A stretch of 64,000 bases of DNA from Thermosulfuriphilus ammonigenes (GTDB lineage: Bacteria; Desulfobacterota; Thermodesulfobacteria; Thermodesulfobacteriales; ST65), in assembly GCF_011207455.1 (NCBI RefSeq), contig NZ_CP048877.1:860576-924575 (forward strand). The letters run 5' to 3'. How positions within the stretch are numbered: the stretch's first letter is position 1; the number at the start of each line of letters is the position of its first letter. The position numbers were made by a program, and so were the translations under genes. Shown here in pieces: positions 10,269 through 18,861 of this stretch. The notes under the pieces were generated by a model, which worked only from the letters and a program-made list of their open reading frames with translations, was not told the DNA's origin and did no database searches.

Positions 10269-11329
10269 AGGCCAGAAACACCGCCCCGGATATTATCTGC
10301 CCTATCTCCTGGGAAGGAGACCATCTCCTTATGCTTGACCAACGGCTCCTTCCCTGGAAGGAACGATGGCTCAAGTTACGCACCGCCAGGGACGTCCACC
10401 GGGCCATAAAGGAAATGGTCATTCGAGGGGCACCAGCCATAGGAATCGCCGCCGCCTTTGGCCTGGTCTTGGCAGCCAGAGGGGCTGTCCGTCGGCCTCG
10501 CCGCTTTCTGGAGACTTTGGAGAAAGCGGCCTCGCTACTGGCCACCGCAAGGCCCACGGCGGTGAACCTCTTCTGGACCCTTTCCCGAATGATGAACCTG
10601 GCCCGCTCCCTGTGGCCAGGAGAACCGCAAGAGATTTTTGCCCGTCTGGAGGAAGAAGCCCAGGCCATCTGGAGCGAAGATGTCGCCGCCAACCGGCGCA
10701 TGGGCCACCTGGGAGCCCAGCTGATCGCCGACGGAAGCACCGTCCTCACCCACTGTAATGCCGGAGCCCTGGCTACGGGCGGCTACGGCACGGCCTTGGG
10801 AGTCATCCGGGCCGCCGTTGAGTCAGGGAAGAAGATCCAAGTCCTCGCCGATGAGACCAGACCCTATCTTCAAGGGGCCAGACTGACGGCCTGGGAGCTG
10901 GCCAGGGTGGGAATCCCGGTGACGGTGATCAACGACTCGGCGGCAGGATACCTTATCGCCAAGGGTCAGGTCTCGGCTATTGTTGTCGGTGCCGACAGAA
11001 TCGCTGCCAATGGAGACGTGGCCAATAAGATTGGCACTTACACTTTGGCTGTTCTGGCCTCGCGGCACGGGATACCCTTTTACGTAGCTGCCCCGAGGTC
11101 CACTGTTGACCTTAAGACCCCGGAGGGTCAGAGGATTCCCATCGAACAAAGAGCTCCGGAGGAGGTCCACTTCTGTGGTCGGCAGCGAATGACTCCATCC
11201 GGGGTAGAGGCCCTGGCCGTGGCCTTTGACGTCACCCCGGCCGAGCTAATTACAGCGATAATCACTGAGGTAGGCGTTCTCCGACCACCTTACGGACCAG
11301 CCCTTGAGGCCGCGCTGAGGGAAGACTAG
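10265..11329 (+). CDS. mtnA: S-methyl-5-thioribose-1-phosphate isomerase
   Basis: 354 residues. Converts methylthioribose-1-phosphate to methylthioribulose-1-phosphate in methionine salvage; related proteins act on ribose-1,5-bisphosphate or 5-deoxyribose-phosphate salvage intermediates. Motifs: [31 protein letters not shown] (catalytic C164), [17 protein letters not shown] and [17 protein letters not shown] (catalytic D244). It overlaps gatB by 4 bp. No mtnP, mtnB or mtnN homologue is in this window. The exact substrate is less certain than the family. Confidence 0.93.
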   Translation: MKARNTAPDIICPISWEGDHLLMLDQRLLPWKERWLKLRTARDVHRAIKEMVIRGAPAIGIAAAFGLVLAARGAVRRPRRFLETLEKAASLLATARPTAVNLFWTLSRMMNLARSLWPGEPQEIFARLEEEAQAIWSEDVAANRRMGHLGAQLIADGSTVLTHCNAGALATGGYGTALGVIRAAVESGKKIQVLADETRPYLQGARLTAWELARVGIPVTVINDSAAGYLIAKGQVSAIVVGADRIAANGDVANKIGTYTLAVLASRHGIPFYVAAPRSTVDLKTPEGQRIPIEQRAPEEVHFCGRQRMTPSGVEALAVAFDVTPAELITAIITEVGVLRPPYGPALEAALRED

Positions 11330-12334
11330 ATGTTCGGTCTCTTCCGCAAAGGGATTGCCCTTGATCTGGGCACGGTCAACACCACTATCTGGGACGCCAA
11401 AGAAGGTCTTCTGCTCAAAGAGCCCTCCCTGGTAGCCCGTCATCACGAAAGCGGTGAAGTTCTGGCTGTAGGCCAAAAGGCCCGCAAGTTCTGGGGAAAG
11501 ACGCCCCCAGACATCGAGGTCATCAAACCCCTTAAAGAGGGGGCCGTGGCCGATTTTGAGGCCTGTCGGGCCATGATTGAAGAGTTTCTGGAAAAGGCCC
11601 GAGAGGCTGGGGGGCGCCTTCGTCGGGTTTTGGTGGTGGCCTCCATGTGTCTGAGGCCGGTGGAGAAGAAGGCCCTTTCTCAGGTGGTCGAGGAGGCCGG
11701 AGCCGGACGGGCCCTGGTAGTCGAGGAGCCCTTGGCCGCCGCGGTGGGGGCTGGTCTGGATATATTTGCCCGTCGCTCTCAGATGATTCTCTGCCTCGGC
11801 GGAGGAACTACCCAGTTGGCCGTCTTTAGTGCCGGGGAGATCATCTTTGAAGACTGTGTCCGGGTAGCTGGAAACAGCCTTACAGAAAACGTAATCAACT
11901 ACCTCTGGCGGAAATATCGCCTCTTAGTGGGAGAGCCTACTGCCGAGGAGCTCAAAATCCGTCTGGCCGCAGCCACGCCTCAGAACGAACCCCTCCTGGA
12001 GACCATCTCTGGCAAGGATTCAAGCGGCATTCCCAAGACAGCCGAGGTAACCGAAGAAGACATCCGAGAGGCCATAAGACATGGTCTGGAAGATATTGCC
12101 CTGACGGTGGAAAACGCCTTCTCGGAGATGCCGGCCGGTTTTGCCCGCGAGGCCAAGGAGGCCGGTATTATTCTTACCGGTGGAGGGGCCCTTATTCGGG
12201 GAATAAAAGAATTTTTAGAAGACAGAATTAAAACCCCGGTAGCGGTAGCCGCCGAGCCCCTTGAGGCTCCGGCCCGTGGTGGGGCCCTTATCCTGGAAAA
12301 AACCAAACCTTATCGGGAATTCATCTACCGATGA
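11330..12334 (+). CDS. Divergent MreB/Mbl-family actin-like protein
   Basis: 334 residues, the length of MreB. Recognisable actin-fold motifs are phosphate 1 DLGTVNTTIW (usual MreB: DLGTANTLVY), NEPS-like KEPSLVA, PLKEGAVADFEA, the adenosine loop ILTGGGALIRGI and the late segment GEPTAEELKIRLAAA. Phosphate 2 reads LGGGTTQLAVFS instead of IGGGTTEVAVIS. The start codon abuts the mtnA stop, and the stop overlaps the next gene by 4 bp. No mreC, mreD or rodA follows, so this looks like a specialised paralogue in a metabolic operon rather than the main cell-shape MreB. Its function is unknown. Confidence 0.8.
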   Translation: MFGLFRKGIALDLGTVNTTIWDAKEGLLLKEPSLVARHHESGEVLAVGQKARKFWGKTPPDIEVIKPLKEGAVADFEACRAMIEEFLEKAREAGGRLRRVLVVASMCLRPVEKKALSQVVEEAGAGRALVVEEPLAAAVGAGLDIFARRSQMILCLGGGTTQLAVFSAGEIIFEDCVRVAGNSLTENVINYLWRKYRLLVGEPTAEELKIRLAAATPQNEPLLETISGKDSSGIPKTAEVTEEDIREAIRHGLEDIALTVENAFSEMPAGFAREAKEAGIILTGGGALIRGIKEFLEDRIKTPVAVAAEPLEAPARGGALILEKTKPYREFIYR

Positions 12335-13107
12335 AGGAGATCCTGGAAACGCTCAAAGAAACGGCCCTCCTGGCGGGGGATTTTATCCGCAAGCTCTACG
12401 AGCATCCTCACCAGATAAACCACAAAGGCGAGATAGACCTGGTCACAGAGGCCGATCTTGGCGCCGAGGAGATTATCGTCCAGAACCTAAAGCAGAATTT
12501 CCCCAACGTGGCTATCCTGGCCGAAGAAAAGGTCAAGGAAGCCCCCGGCGAAACATATTTTCTGGTGGATCCTCTGGATGGGACAACCAATTTTGCCCAC
12601 GGCTTTCCCTGGTTTGCCGTCTCCCTGGCCTTTGTTCAGAAGGGACGGCCAGAAATCGGAGTCATCTATCATCCTATGCTGGACGAACTGTTCTGGGCCC
12701 GGCGGGGCCAGGGAGCCTTTCTGGGCCAGCGCCGTATCTCTGTTTCCAGCACCGCAAGACTCTCAGAATCCCTGTTGGCCACGGGGTTTCCTTATGATGT
12801 TCATCAAAGGCCTGAGCCGGTCCTGGCAGCCTTTTCGGCCTTTATCGTCCGGGCCCAGGGAATTCGCCGCGCCGGAGCCGCGGCCCTCGATCTGGCCTAT
12901 GTGGCCTGCGGACGCTTTGATGGCTTCTGGGAGATAAAACTCAAACCCTGGGACACAGCCGCCGGCGTTCTCCTGGTGGAGGAGGCCGGAGGGCGGGTAA
13001 CAGATTTTCGAGGAGGAGCCTACAGCCCCTTTGCCCAGACCATTGTGGCCACCAACGGCCGCATCCATGAACAGATGGTCGCCATAACTAGCAATTTTCT
13101 ACCTTAG
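12331..13107 (+). CDS. suhB: Inositol-1-monophosphatase family phosphatase
   Basis: 258 residues of the Mg-dependent, lithium-sensitive phosphatase family. The metal site is visible as AEEK (64-67), DPLDGTTNFAHG (80-91, with D80 and D83) and the later WDTAAGVLLVEEAGG. Substrates may be myo-inositol phosphate, fructose-1,6-bisphosphate or other sugar phosphates; sequence alone does not decide, so the symbol is by family. It is coupled to the MreB paralogue (ATGA overlap) and followed after 3 bp by a Nudix gene. Confidence 0.9.
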   Translation: MKEILETLKETALLAGDFIRKLYEHPHQINHKGEIDLVTEADLGAEEIIVQNLKQNFPNVAILAEEKVKEAPGETYFLVDPLDGTTNFAHGFPWFAVSLAFVQKGRPEIGVIYHPMLDELFWARRGQGAFLGQRRISVSSTARLSESLLATGFPYDVHQRPEPVLAAFSAFIVRAQGIRRAGAAALDLAYVACGRFDGFWEIKLKPWDTAAGVLLVEEAGGRVTDFRGGAYSPFAQTIVATNGRIHEQMVAITSNFLP

Positions 13108-13110
13108 ACC

Positions 13111-13596
13111 ATGGGTACCAAAAAAGAAATAATCTGTCCTCAATGTGGCCAAAAGGTCTTCCTTTATCGCAACCCCGTCCCTACGGTGGACATCATCATC
13201 GAGCTCAATGAAGGTATTGTCCTTATAAAGCGAGCCAACCCTCCCTACGGCTGGGCTCTTCCCGGGGGATTTGTCGACTACGGTGAGACTTTAGAAGAGG
13301 CCGCCAGGAGAGAGGCCCTGGAGGAGACCGGTCTGGCAGTGGAGCTAATATGTCAGCTCCATACCTATTCTGACCCCAATCGAGACCCAAGACAACATAC
13401 TATCTCCACCGTCTTTGTGGCCCGGGCCAAAGGGGTCCCCAAGGGTGGAGATGATGCCCGGGAAGCCCGAATATTCTCTTTAGAGGCTCTCCCGGAGCCT
13501 TTAGCATTTGATCATCGCCAGATTCTGGAGGACTATATTGCCTGGAGAAATGGACATCGCCGAGAAGAAACAGGCCAAACTCCTACTTGTAGATGA
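13111..13596 (+). CDS. Nudix hydrolase with N-terminal zinc-ribbon remnant
   Basis: 161 residues. The Nudix box at 53-75 is complete (G-x5-E-x7-REALEETGL). An N-terminal CPQCG half ribbon is typical of the ADP-ribose pyrophosphatase/NADH-pyrophosphatase-like group. It likely hydrolyses a nucleoside diphosphate derivative such as ADP-ribose. The C-terminal 47 bp overlap the start of the diguanylate-cyclase gene. Confidence 0.88.
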   Translation: MGTKKEIICPQCGQKVFLYRNPVPTVDIIIELNEGIVLIKRANPPYGWALPGGFVDYGETLEEAARREALEETGLAVELICQLHTYSDPNRDPRQHTISTVFVARAKGVPKGGDDAREARIFSLEALPEPLAFDHRQILEDYIAWRNGHRREETGQTPTCR

Positions 13597-14446
13597 CGAC
13601 GCCTCGGTCCTTTCCCTGCTGGCCGAATTTGTGGCCCATCTGGGCTATCCCTATAAAACAGCAAAAGACGGCCTCGAGGCCCTAAAGCGGCTGGAGAAAG
13701 AGGACTTCGATGTCGTCATTACCGATCTCATCATGCCCCGACTCGATGGGCTTTCGCTCATCAAAGAGATCAAGAAACACTGGCCCGAGGTAGACGTCAT
13801 TGTCATCACTGGCTACGGTCGAGAGTTCCGCTACAGCGATGTCATCAAAGCCGGAGCCAGTGACTTCATCAACAAGCCGTTTGATCTGGACGAGCTGGAA
13901 GCCAAGCTCTCCCGGGTCTTGAGGGAAAGGGCCCTTTTGGCCGAACTTCAGCGACTCACCAGAGAAGACCCTCTCACCGGGCTTTATAACCGGCGCTTTT
14001 TCGAAGACAAACTCAAGGAAGAATGCCATCGGGCCTGGCGTCTTAAACATCCGCTTTTTCTGATGATGATCGACATTGACCACTTCAAGGAGTACAACGA
14101 CACCTACGGTCATCAGGCCGGAGATGAAGTCCTTAAAGGGCTGGCTGAGGTCATTAAAAGCTCTATCCGCCAGAACGTGGACTGGGGATTCCGCTATGGA
14201 GGGGATGAGTTTTCCGTAATTGTCACCCACGCCGGCCCGGAAGAGATCCGCAAGGTGGCCGAACGTATCCGGCGACGTTATGAAGCCAAAAATTTTGAGC
14301 CCACCAGCATCTCCATCGGAGTCGCTCCCTTTCGGTGCCAGAACGACCCCTCTCCCAGAGACATAGATGATCTCATCTTCCGGGCTGATGAGGCCCTCTA
14401 TGAGGCCAAAAAGGCCGGAGGCAACAAGATTATCGTGGCTGACTAG
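13550..14446 (+). CDS. Response regulator with GGDEF diguanylate cyclase output
   Basis: 298 residues from the ATG at 13550 ([10 protein letters not shown]), chosen because it starts just before the receiver fold; an upstream in-frame ATG at 13508 is possible. Receiver domain at 9-125, with acidic pocket DDD at 15-17 and phospho-acceptor D59. GGDEF domain at about 137-298 with an intact GGDEF at 217-221, so it should make c-di-GMP when phosphorylated. The product-inhibition I-site, normally RxxD five residues upstream, reads QNVD, so feedback inhibition is probably lost. No cognate kinase adjoins. It overlaps the Nudix gene by 47 bp and the convergent rnb-type gene by 17 bp. Confidence 0.92.
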   Translation: MDIAEKKQAKLLLVDDDASVLSLLAEFVAHLGYPYKTAKDGLEALKRLEKEDFDVVITDLIMPRLDGLSLIKEIKKHWPEVDVIVITGYGREFRYSDVIKAGASDFINKPFDLDELEAKLSRVLRERALLAELQRLTREDPLTGLYNRRFFEDKLKEECHRAWRLKHPLFLMMIDIDHFKEYNDTYGHQAGDEVLKGLAEVIKSSIRQNVDWGFRYGGDEFSVIVTHAGPEEIRKVAERIRRRYEAKNFEPTSISIGVAPFRCQNDPSPRDIDDLIFRADEALYEAKKAGGNKIIVAD

Positions 14447-16427
14447 CCAGGGCCGCCTTAATTACATCCTCCCGGGCATTTACCTTTAGGATAACCACCT
14501 CGACCTCCTGGCCAACCTCTAAGGGTTGTCCCGGCGAAAGGGGAACATCCACCACTAGCATGGGTTCGAGCAGAAGCACCTGGGCCCGACGCTGATTGAG
14601 GTCTATAACCAGGCCGGCAAAGGAACGCCGGCGGTGCTCCTCCAGATAGCGCAGGAGCCAGTAGCGATGACGACGATATTTAACCGTATTGGCCACCCCG
14701 GTGGCCACTTCCAGCCGCTGGGCCATTTCCTCAAGATCTTCCTGGCTGAAGGGAGGCTGGCCAGAGAGGGCCCCCTTCAACTGGTGCTGAACAATAAGGT
14801 CCAGCATTCGCCGGATAGGAGAGGTAACCGTGGTATAGACGGGGAGCCCCAAGCCGTGGTGAGGCTCCGCCGAAGTAGAAAGGCTACCTCGACTTATGGC
14901 CCGGCGCTGGATGAAATTCTTGAGAAGATCCGTCTCCGAGCCATGAATAAGGCGCTCTCTGGGAGGCGGTTGGCTCCGGAAGAGGGCCGGCACCCCCGAG
15001 TCTTGAAGAAAACGGGCCGCCTGATAGTTGGCCAAGATCATCATCTCTGCCACCAGGGCCCGACTGCCGGTGATCTCCAGCTTCTCCAAGATCACCCGGC
15101 CATCTTTTATCCGAATGACCACCTCAGGTATAGGAAGAGGCAGGGCCCCGGCCTCGATCCGCTTCTCCTTGAGAATAAGGGCCAAACGGTAGAGCTCCTC
15201 CCAGGGAGACGTTTTAAGGAGGCCATCGACCTCCTCATAGACCAGATTTTTCCGGACCCTTATCAGACTCGGCTGAAGCCTAAAGGAACGGACCTCTCCT
15301 GAGGAATCAAGGATGATAAAAAAGGAAAGAGCCAGCTTATCTTCCCCGGCTTTAAGGCTACAGGATTCCTCCGAAAGGGAGGGAGGAAGCATGGGGATCT
15401 TGAGGTCCGGAAGATAGATGGTCTGGGCCCGGTCCAGGGCCTCCTCAAACACCCGGGACTGCGGGGGGACATAGGCGGCCACGTCGGCAATATGAATTCC
15501 GACCTCCCAAAGGCCGTCCGGGAGGGGGCGCAGGTGGAGGGCGTCATCATAGTCGGTTGTCTCTTCGCCATCGATGGTAAAAAGTTCAAGGGAACGGAGA
15601 TCTTCCCGCTGGCCTATCCGGGGGGAATTCGCTAGGTTCCGGGCCTCAAGTTCCACCTCCGGGGGAAAGTCGGCCCTGATTTCATAGCGAAGGAGATCAA
15701 GGTTTTCATCCGGGCTGAACACGCCGGCCTTGACCAGAAGTTCAAAGGGAGCCCCGGGACGATTAAGCTCGGCCCTTTTGAGGAGATCTTTGGCCATGGC
15801 AGCCTCCCGGGCGGCCTCTCCCTCAAGGCAGAAATCCCGAAGAAGGCCGATGACAAACTCCTTGACCTCTGGAGAGACATCTGTTTTTTCCCCACGCCAG
15901 AGGGCCTTAAGAAAGGCGCTGCCCTCCTGGAGGAGTCTTATACGCCGGGCTTCAGCCTCCCGGCGCTCAATGATCTGAGTGACCACCTCCGGAGGATTGA
16001 CGATGATTCGTCCGTCGCGAAAACGAAAATAAGTCTTGTCTTCCAGAACTGCCCGCACCAAAGCGGCCACCTGGTCGTCATCGGCCTCTTGACCAAAGTA
16101 TATCTCGGCCAGATCCTGGGGCTCAGCCTCTTCCATCTCGCCGGAGACTAGCTCCCAGAGGGTAACGAGATCTATCTCCCGGGCGAGCTCTTCCCGTCTC
16201 TGGTGACGCCGGACCAGGGCGGCCACGGCCTCGCTACGACCAAGGCCCTTAAGGGGGGCTTGAGACATATGGAGCAGGCGGCTGCGGGGCAGAAGGACCT
16301 CCCGTCCTAAATGGTTTATGAGGCGCAGACGGCGGTCTTTGAGCCCCGTCACCACCGCGGTAAAGAAACGATTCTGTTCGAGATACTCCACTATCCGACC
16401 AGTGGGGTTGGTCGAAAACTCAGACAT
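14430..16427 (-). CDS. RNB-domain exoribonuclease (RNase II/R family)
   Basis: 665 residues. The catalytic RNB domain spans roughly 280-590 with acidic motif FTIDGEETTDYDDALHL, then GIHIADVAAYV, the IYLPDLKIPMLPPSLSEESCSL segment and the YTTVTSPIRRMLDL box. A short OB/S1-like tail follows (about 600-660, FAGLVIDLNQRRAQVLLLEPM). The N-terminal 250 residues resemble the helical linker seen in cyanobacterial and delta-proteobacterial RNase II-like proteins rather than the cold-shock domains of E. coli RNase R. It degrades RNA 3' to 5'. It is convergent with the diguanylate-cyclase gene and precedes no same-strand gene closely. Confidence 0.9.
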   Translation of the reverse strand: MSEFSTNPTGRIVEYLEQNRFFTAVVTGLKDRRLRLINHLGREVLLPRSRLLHMSQAPLKGLGRSEAVAALVRRHQRREELAREIDLVTLWELVSGEMEEAEPQDLAEIYFGQEADDDQVAALVRAVLEDKTYFRFRDGRIIVNPPEVVTQIIERREAEARRIRLLQEGSAFLKALWRGEKTDVSPEVKEFVIGLLRDFCLEGEAAREAAMAKDLLKRAELNRPGAPFELLVKAGVFSPDENLDLLRYEIRADFPPEVELEARNLANSPRIGQREDLRSLELFTIDGEETTDYDDALHLRPLPDGLWEVGIHIADVAAYVPPQSRVFEEALDRAQTIYLPDLKIPMLPPSLSEESCSLKAGEDKLALSFFIILDSSGEVRSFRLQPSLIRVRKNLVYEEVDGLLKTSPWEELYRLALILKEKRIEAGALPLPIPEVVIRIKDGRVILEKLEITGSRALVAEMMILANYQAARFLQDSGVPALFRSQPPPRERLIHGSETDLLKNFIQRRAISRGSLSTSAEPHHGLGLPVYTTVTSPIRRMLDLIVQHQLKGALSGQPPFSQEDLEEMAQRLEVATGVANTVKYRRHRYWLLRYLEEHRRRSFAGLVIDLNQRRAQVLLLEPMLVVDVPLSPGQPLEVGQEVEVVILKVNAREDVIKAALASQPR

Positions 16428-16441
16428 GATCTTTCTAGACT

Positions 16442-17176
16442 TTAGATGCGGGCTTTCTTGGCCAGGGCGATGGCCTCGCGAAGGTCAAGGCTACCAGTAT
16501 AGATGGCCCGTCCGGTAATAACCCCCTCCAACCCCAGCGAAGCCAGAGGCAGAAGTTGCCGTATATCTTCCAGGGTGGAGACTCCACCGGCGGCATAAAC
16601 AGGAATCGAGACGGCCTCCACCAGGGACCGGGTCTTTTCCACATTGACCCCAGAGCGAGTGCCGTCGCGACTGATATCGGTAAAGATGATAGCCCGCGGC
16701 CCGGCCTCCTCAAAAAGCTTGGCCAGATCCAGGAAGTGAATTTCTACCGTATCTACCCAGCCGGAGACAGCCACCTTCTCTCCCCGGACATCAATGCCCA
16801 CCACGATCCGCCCAGGAAAAAGGCGGCAGGCCTCTCGCACAAGTTCTGGCTCCCGGCAAGCGATAGTCCCCAGGATGACCCGGTCCACCCCCAGAGCCAG
16901 ATACTCCTCTATGGTGGCAAGATCCCTGATTCCACCTCCGAGCTCCACCGGAACCGAGACAGCCTTAAGGATGGCCTCTATTTCCGGTTTATTTACCGGC
17001 TGTCCTGAAACAGCCCCATCCAGATCGACCAAATGAAGCAATTCAGCCCCTTCAGCCTCCCAGCGCCGGGCCATGGCCACTGGATCCTGGGAGAAGACGG
17101 TCTCTTTGTCCATCTGTCCTTGATAAAGGCGGACACAGCGGCCACCTTTAAGATCAATTGCCGGAACGACAAGCAT
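16442..17176 (-). CDS. hisA: ProFAR isomerase (histidine biosynthesis)
   Basis: 244 residues, a (beta/alpha)8 barrel with the half-barrel phosphate loops ELGGGIRD and AAGGVSTLED. Catalytic aspartates are D8 in VPAIDLKGG and D129 in VVGIDVRG. It isomerises ProFAR to PRFAR. The ATG at 17176 is chosen over an upstream in-frame start because it begins with the canonical MLVVPAIDLKGG and is preceded by GAGGTGG. It is the last gene of the hisB-lipoprotein-hisA run. hisF and hisH are not in this window. Confidence 0.96.
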   Translation of the reverse strand: MLVVPAIDLKGGRCVRLYQGQMDKETVFSQDPVAMARRWEAEGAELLHLVDLDGAVSGQPVNKPEIEAILKAVSVPVELGGGIRDLATIEEYLALGVDRVILGTIACREPELVREACRLFPGRIVVGIDVRGEKVAVSGWVDTVEIHFLDLAKLFEEAGPRAIIFTDISRDGTRSGVNVEKTRSLVEAVSIPVYAAGGVSTLEDIRQLLPLASLGLEGVITGRAIYTGSLDLREAIALAKKARI

Positions 17177-17198
17177 CAAACCACCTCGTCTTTTGATT

Positions 17199-17858
17199 TC
17201 ACTCTGAGGCCTTCTGACCTTGAAGGTAAGGAAAACCGGCCAGAAGACGGTCAAGCCCTCTTCGGGCCAACTCATCGGCCGTCAGCCAACCAAAACGGCC
17301 GTAAAGGGAAAGGGCAAAGATGTTTTCGGAAATAGGACGTTGGGTCTCATCAAAGCTGGCCCGCCAGATAACAGCCCCATCGCTTACCCGAATAAGATAA
17401 AGAGAAAAGGCCACCGAGGCCGGTTGAACCACTGAGTATCCACTGCCCTCTCGTTCCACCCAGCGAAAGATCTTACCATAAAGAACGGCCTGGGCCCCTA
17501 ACTCCCGACCAATACCCTGGATGAGGGCCACCGGTGAGGCCCCTGGATTTTGGGCCAGAGCTGCCGCCCAAAGGCCCCGGGCCCGCCCCGGGGAGACGAG
17601 AAGGAAGCGGGGATCAGACTCAAGACGCCGGAAAAGACTCCGGGTAAGGGTCTCTACTTCCTTTTCTCCTATCGGTGAGGCCCGAAAGCTTTCCCCGGTA
17701 ATGGCGCAGGTTATGATCTCTCCCACCTGTCCCGGACAGACAGGCTCAAAAGGCAAAACGGCTATCTTTTCCAAAGGAGGGTAGATAACCAGCTCCCTCT
17801 TGGCAGCACAGGCCGAAAGGATCAACGTCAGTAAGACAATCACAAGCCATCGGGGCAT
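17199..17858 (-). CDS. Lipoprotein, CsgG/LpoB-like fold suspected
   Basis: 219 residues with a clear signal peptide and lipobox (LVIVLLTLILSAC, lipidated C17). The mature protein begins with the beta strand EKIAVLPFEP, then shows a helix with ETLTRSLFRRLESDPRFLLVSP and a strand pair GAQAVLYGKIFRW / FSLYLIRVSDGAVIW. That order is typical of CsgG/GNA1162/LpoB-like lipoproteins (family assignment by pattern, not by search). Location should be periplasmic, anchored to a membrane. The start overlaps the hisB stop by one base (TGATG) and hisA follows 22 bp after its stop, so it is embedded in a histidine operon. A link with histidine synthesis is not evident. Confidence 0.75.
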   Translation of the reverse strand: MPRWLVIVLLTLILSACAAKRELVIYPPLEKIAVLPFEPVCPGQVGEIITCAITGESFRASPIGEKEVETLTRSLFRRLESDPRFLLVSPGRARGLWAAALAQNPGASPVALIQGIGRELGAQAVLYGKIFRWVEREGSGYSVVQPASVAFSLYLIRVSDGAVIWRASFDETQRPISENIFALSLYGRFGWLTADELARRGLDRLLAGFPYLQGQKASE

Positions 17859-18433
17859 CAGAGGACTCCTTTGGTAGAGGCCACCTTAAGATGGCCCGGA
17901 CTTATGGCCTGACGCAAGGCCCTCCCCAGGGCTTTGAAGGCCGCCTCGATCATGTGATGGGCATTCTCCCCATAGGGGATTTCCACGTGGAGGGTAAAAG
18001 GGGCCGTGTAGGCCAGAGCCTTTAAAAACTCTTTGACAAGCTCGGTGTCAAAGAGGCCGATTCTCTCCACGGGGATGTTGGCTCTAAAAACCAGAGCCGG
18101 ACGCCGACAGAGATCAAGACTTACCCTGGCCAGAGCCTCCTCCATGGGAACAACGGCATGGCCGTAACGGGATATTCCCTCCCTCTCCCCCAGGGCCTCT
18201 CCCAGGGCCTCCCCCAGACAGATGCCAATGTCCTCTACTGTATGGTGATAGTCCACTTCGATATCACCCCGAGCCACCAGATCCAGACTGAATCCCCCAT
18301 GGGCCGCAAAGAGGTGAAGCATGTGATTGAGAAAGCCTACTGGTGTCTTAAGACTAATTGGTCCTGGTTTAAGGGCAAAGCGAAGAGAGATTTCCGTTTC
18401 TCCTGTTTTACGTGTCAAAGAAATTTCTCTCAC
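17858..18433 (-). CDS. hisB: Imidazoleglycerol-phosphate dehydratase
   Basis: 191 residues, the monofunctional IGPD. Manganese-binding motifs are visible: FLNHMLHLFAAHGGF, DYHHTVEDIGICLG, GENAHHMIEAAFKA and the terminal STKGVL. It dehydrates imidazole-glycerol-phosphate to imidazole-acetol-phosphate. The start is GTG at 18433, preceded by a GGGGGG purine run. It is the first gene of the hisB-lipoprotein-hisA run. No convincing promoter was found in the 86-bp gap before the divergent gene at 18520. Confidence 0.96.
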   Translation of the reverse strand: MREISLTRKTGETEISLRFALKPGPISLKTPVGFLNHMLHLFAAHGGFSLDLVARGDIEVDYHHTVEDIGICLGEALGEALGEREGISRYGHAVVPMEEALARVSLDLCRRPALVFRANIPVERIGLFDTELVKEFLKALAYTAPFTLHVEIPYGENAHHMIEAAFKALGRALRQAISPGHLKVASTKGVL

Positions 18434-18519
18434 CTTAACCCCCCGCGCTTAAGGACCCCTGAGTTCCTGCCGAATATAGCGAAGAGCTCAGAGACAATGG
18501 CCATGAAAGGCTGAAGATT

Positions 18520-18861
18520 ATGAAGAGGAAAGGCACCGCCCAGCGTCTCCCAGACATCCAAGAAATACTCAAAAGGTTAACTGGAGAATTACAGATAAAG
18601 TTTTTCCCCCTTCACGATATCCCCGAGGCCGTAACCTGGGCGGAGCGAGGTTATATCGCCATTCATGAAAATTTCCGCACCCGCCGCCGGCATTCTTATC
18701 ATGTTATCTGTGGCCGCCGGGAGCCCTTAGAACGCTTCTGCCATTTGGTAGGGCTTCCGGAAACAGCCATCACAGCCTCGGAATTTTACCGTTTTTGGCA
18801 TCTGACATGGTATCCTGATGGGCCACCGCCTCCCAAACGCCGCCGCAACAAAGCCGCTTGA
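18520..18861 (+). CDS. Conserved-looking hypothetical protein, 113 residues
   Basis: I do not recognise this protein. It starts MKRKGTAQRLPDIQEI and is basic, with aromatic and histidine-rich segments (IKFFPLHDIPEA, RRRHSYHVICGRREP, FYRFWHLTWYPDG) and a C-terminal proline-arginine tail (PPPPKRRRNKAA). No membrane segment or signal peptide is present. AAAGG lies upstream of the ATG. The last 44 bp overlap the start of the TIGR03790-like gene, suggesting translational coupling. Amino-acid composition looks like real coding sequence, but the function is unknown. Confidence 0.6.
   Translation: MKRKGTAQRLPDIQEILKRLTGELQIKFFPLHDIPEAVTWAERGYIAIHENFRTRRRHSYHVICGRREPLERFCHLVGLPETAITASEFYRFWHLTWYPDGPPPPKRRRNKAA

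Noticed and set aside
12261..12797. 178-codon frame on the plus strand across the MreB-like/suhB junction
   Set aside because: It overlaps two well-supported genes in another frame and its translation is low-complexity, rich in Pro, Arg and Gly.
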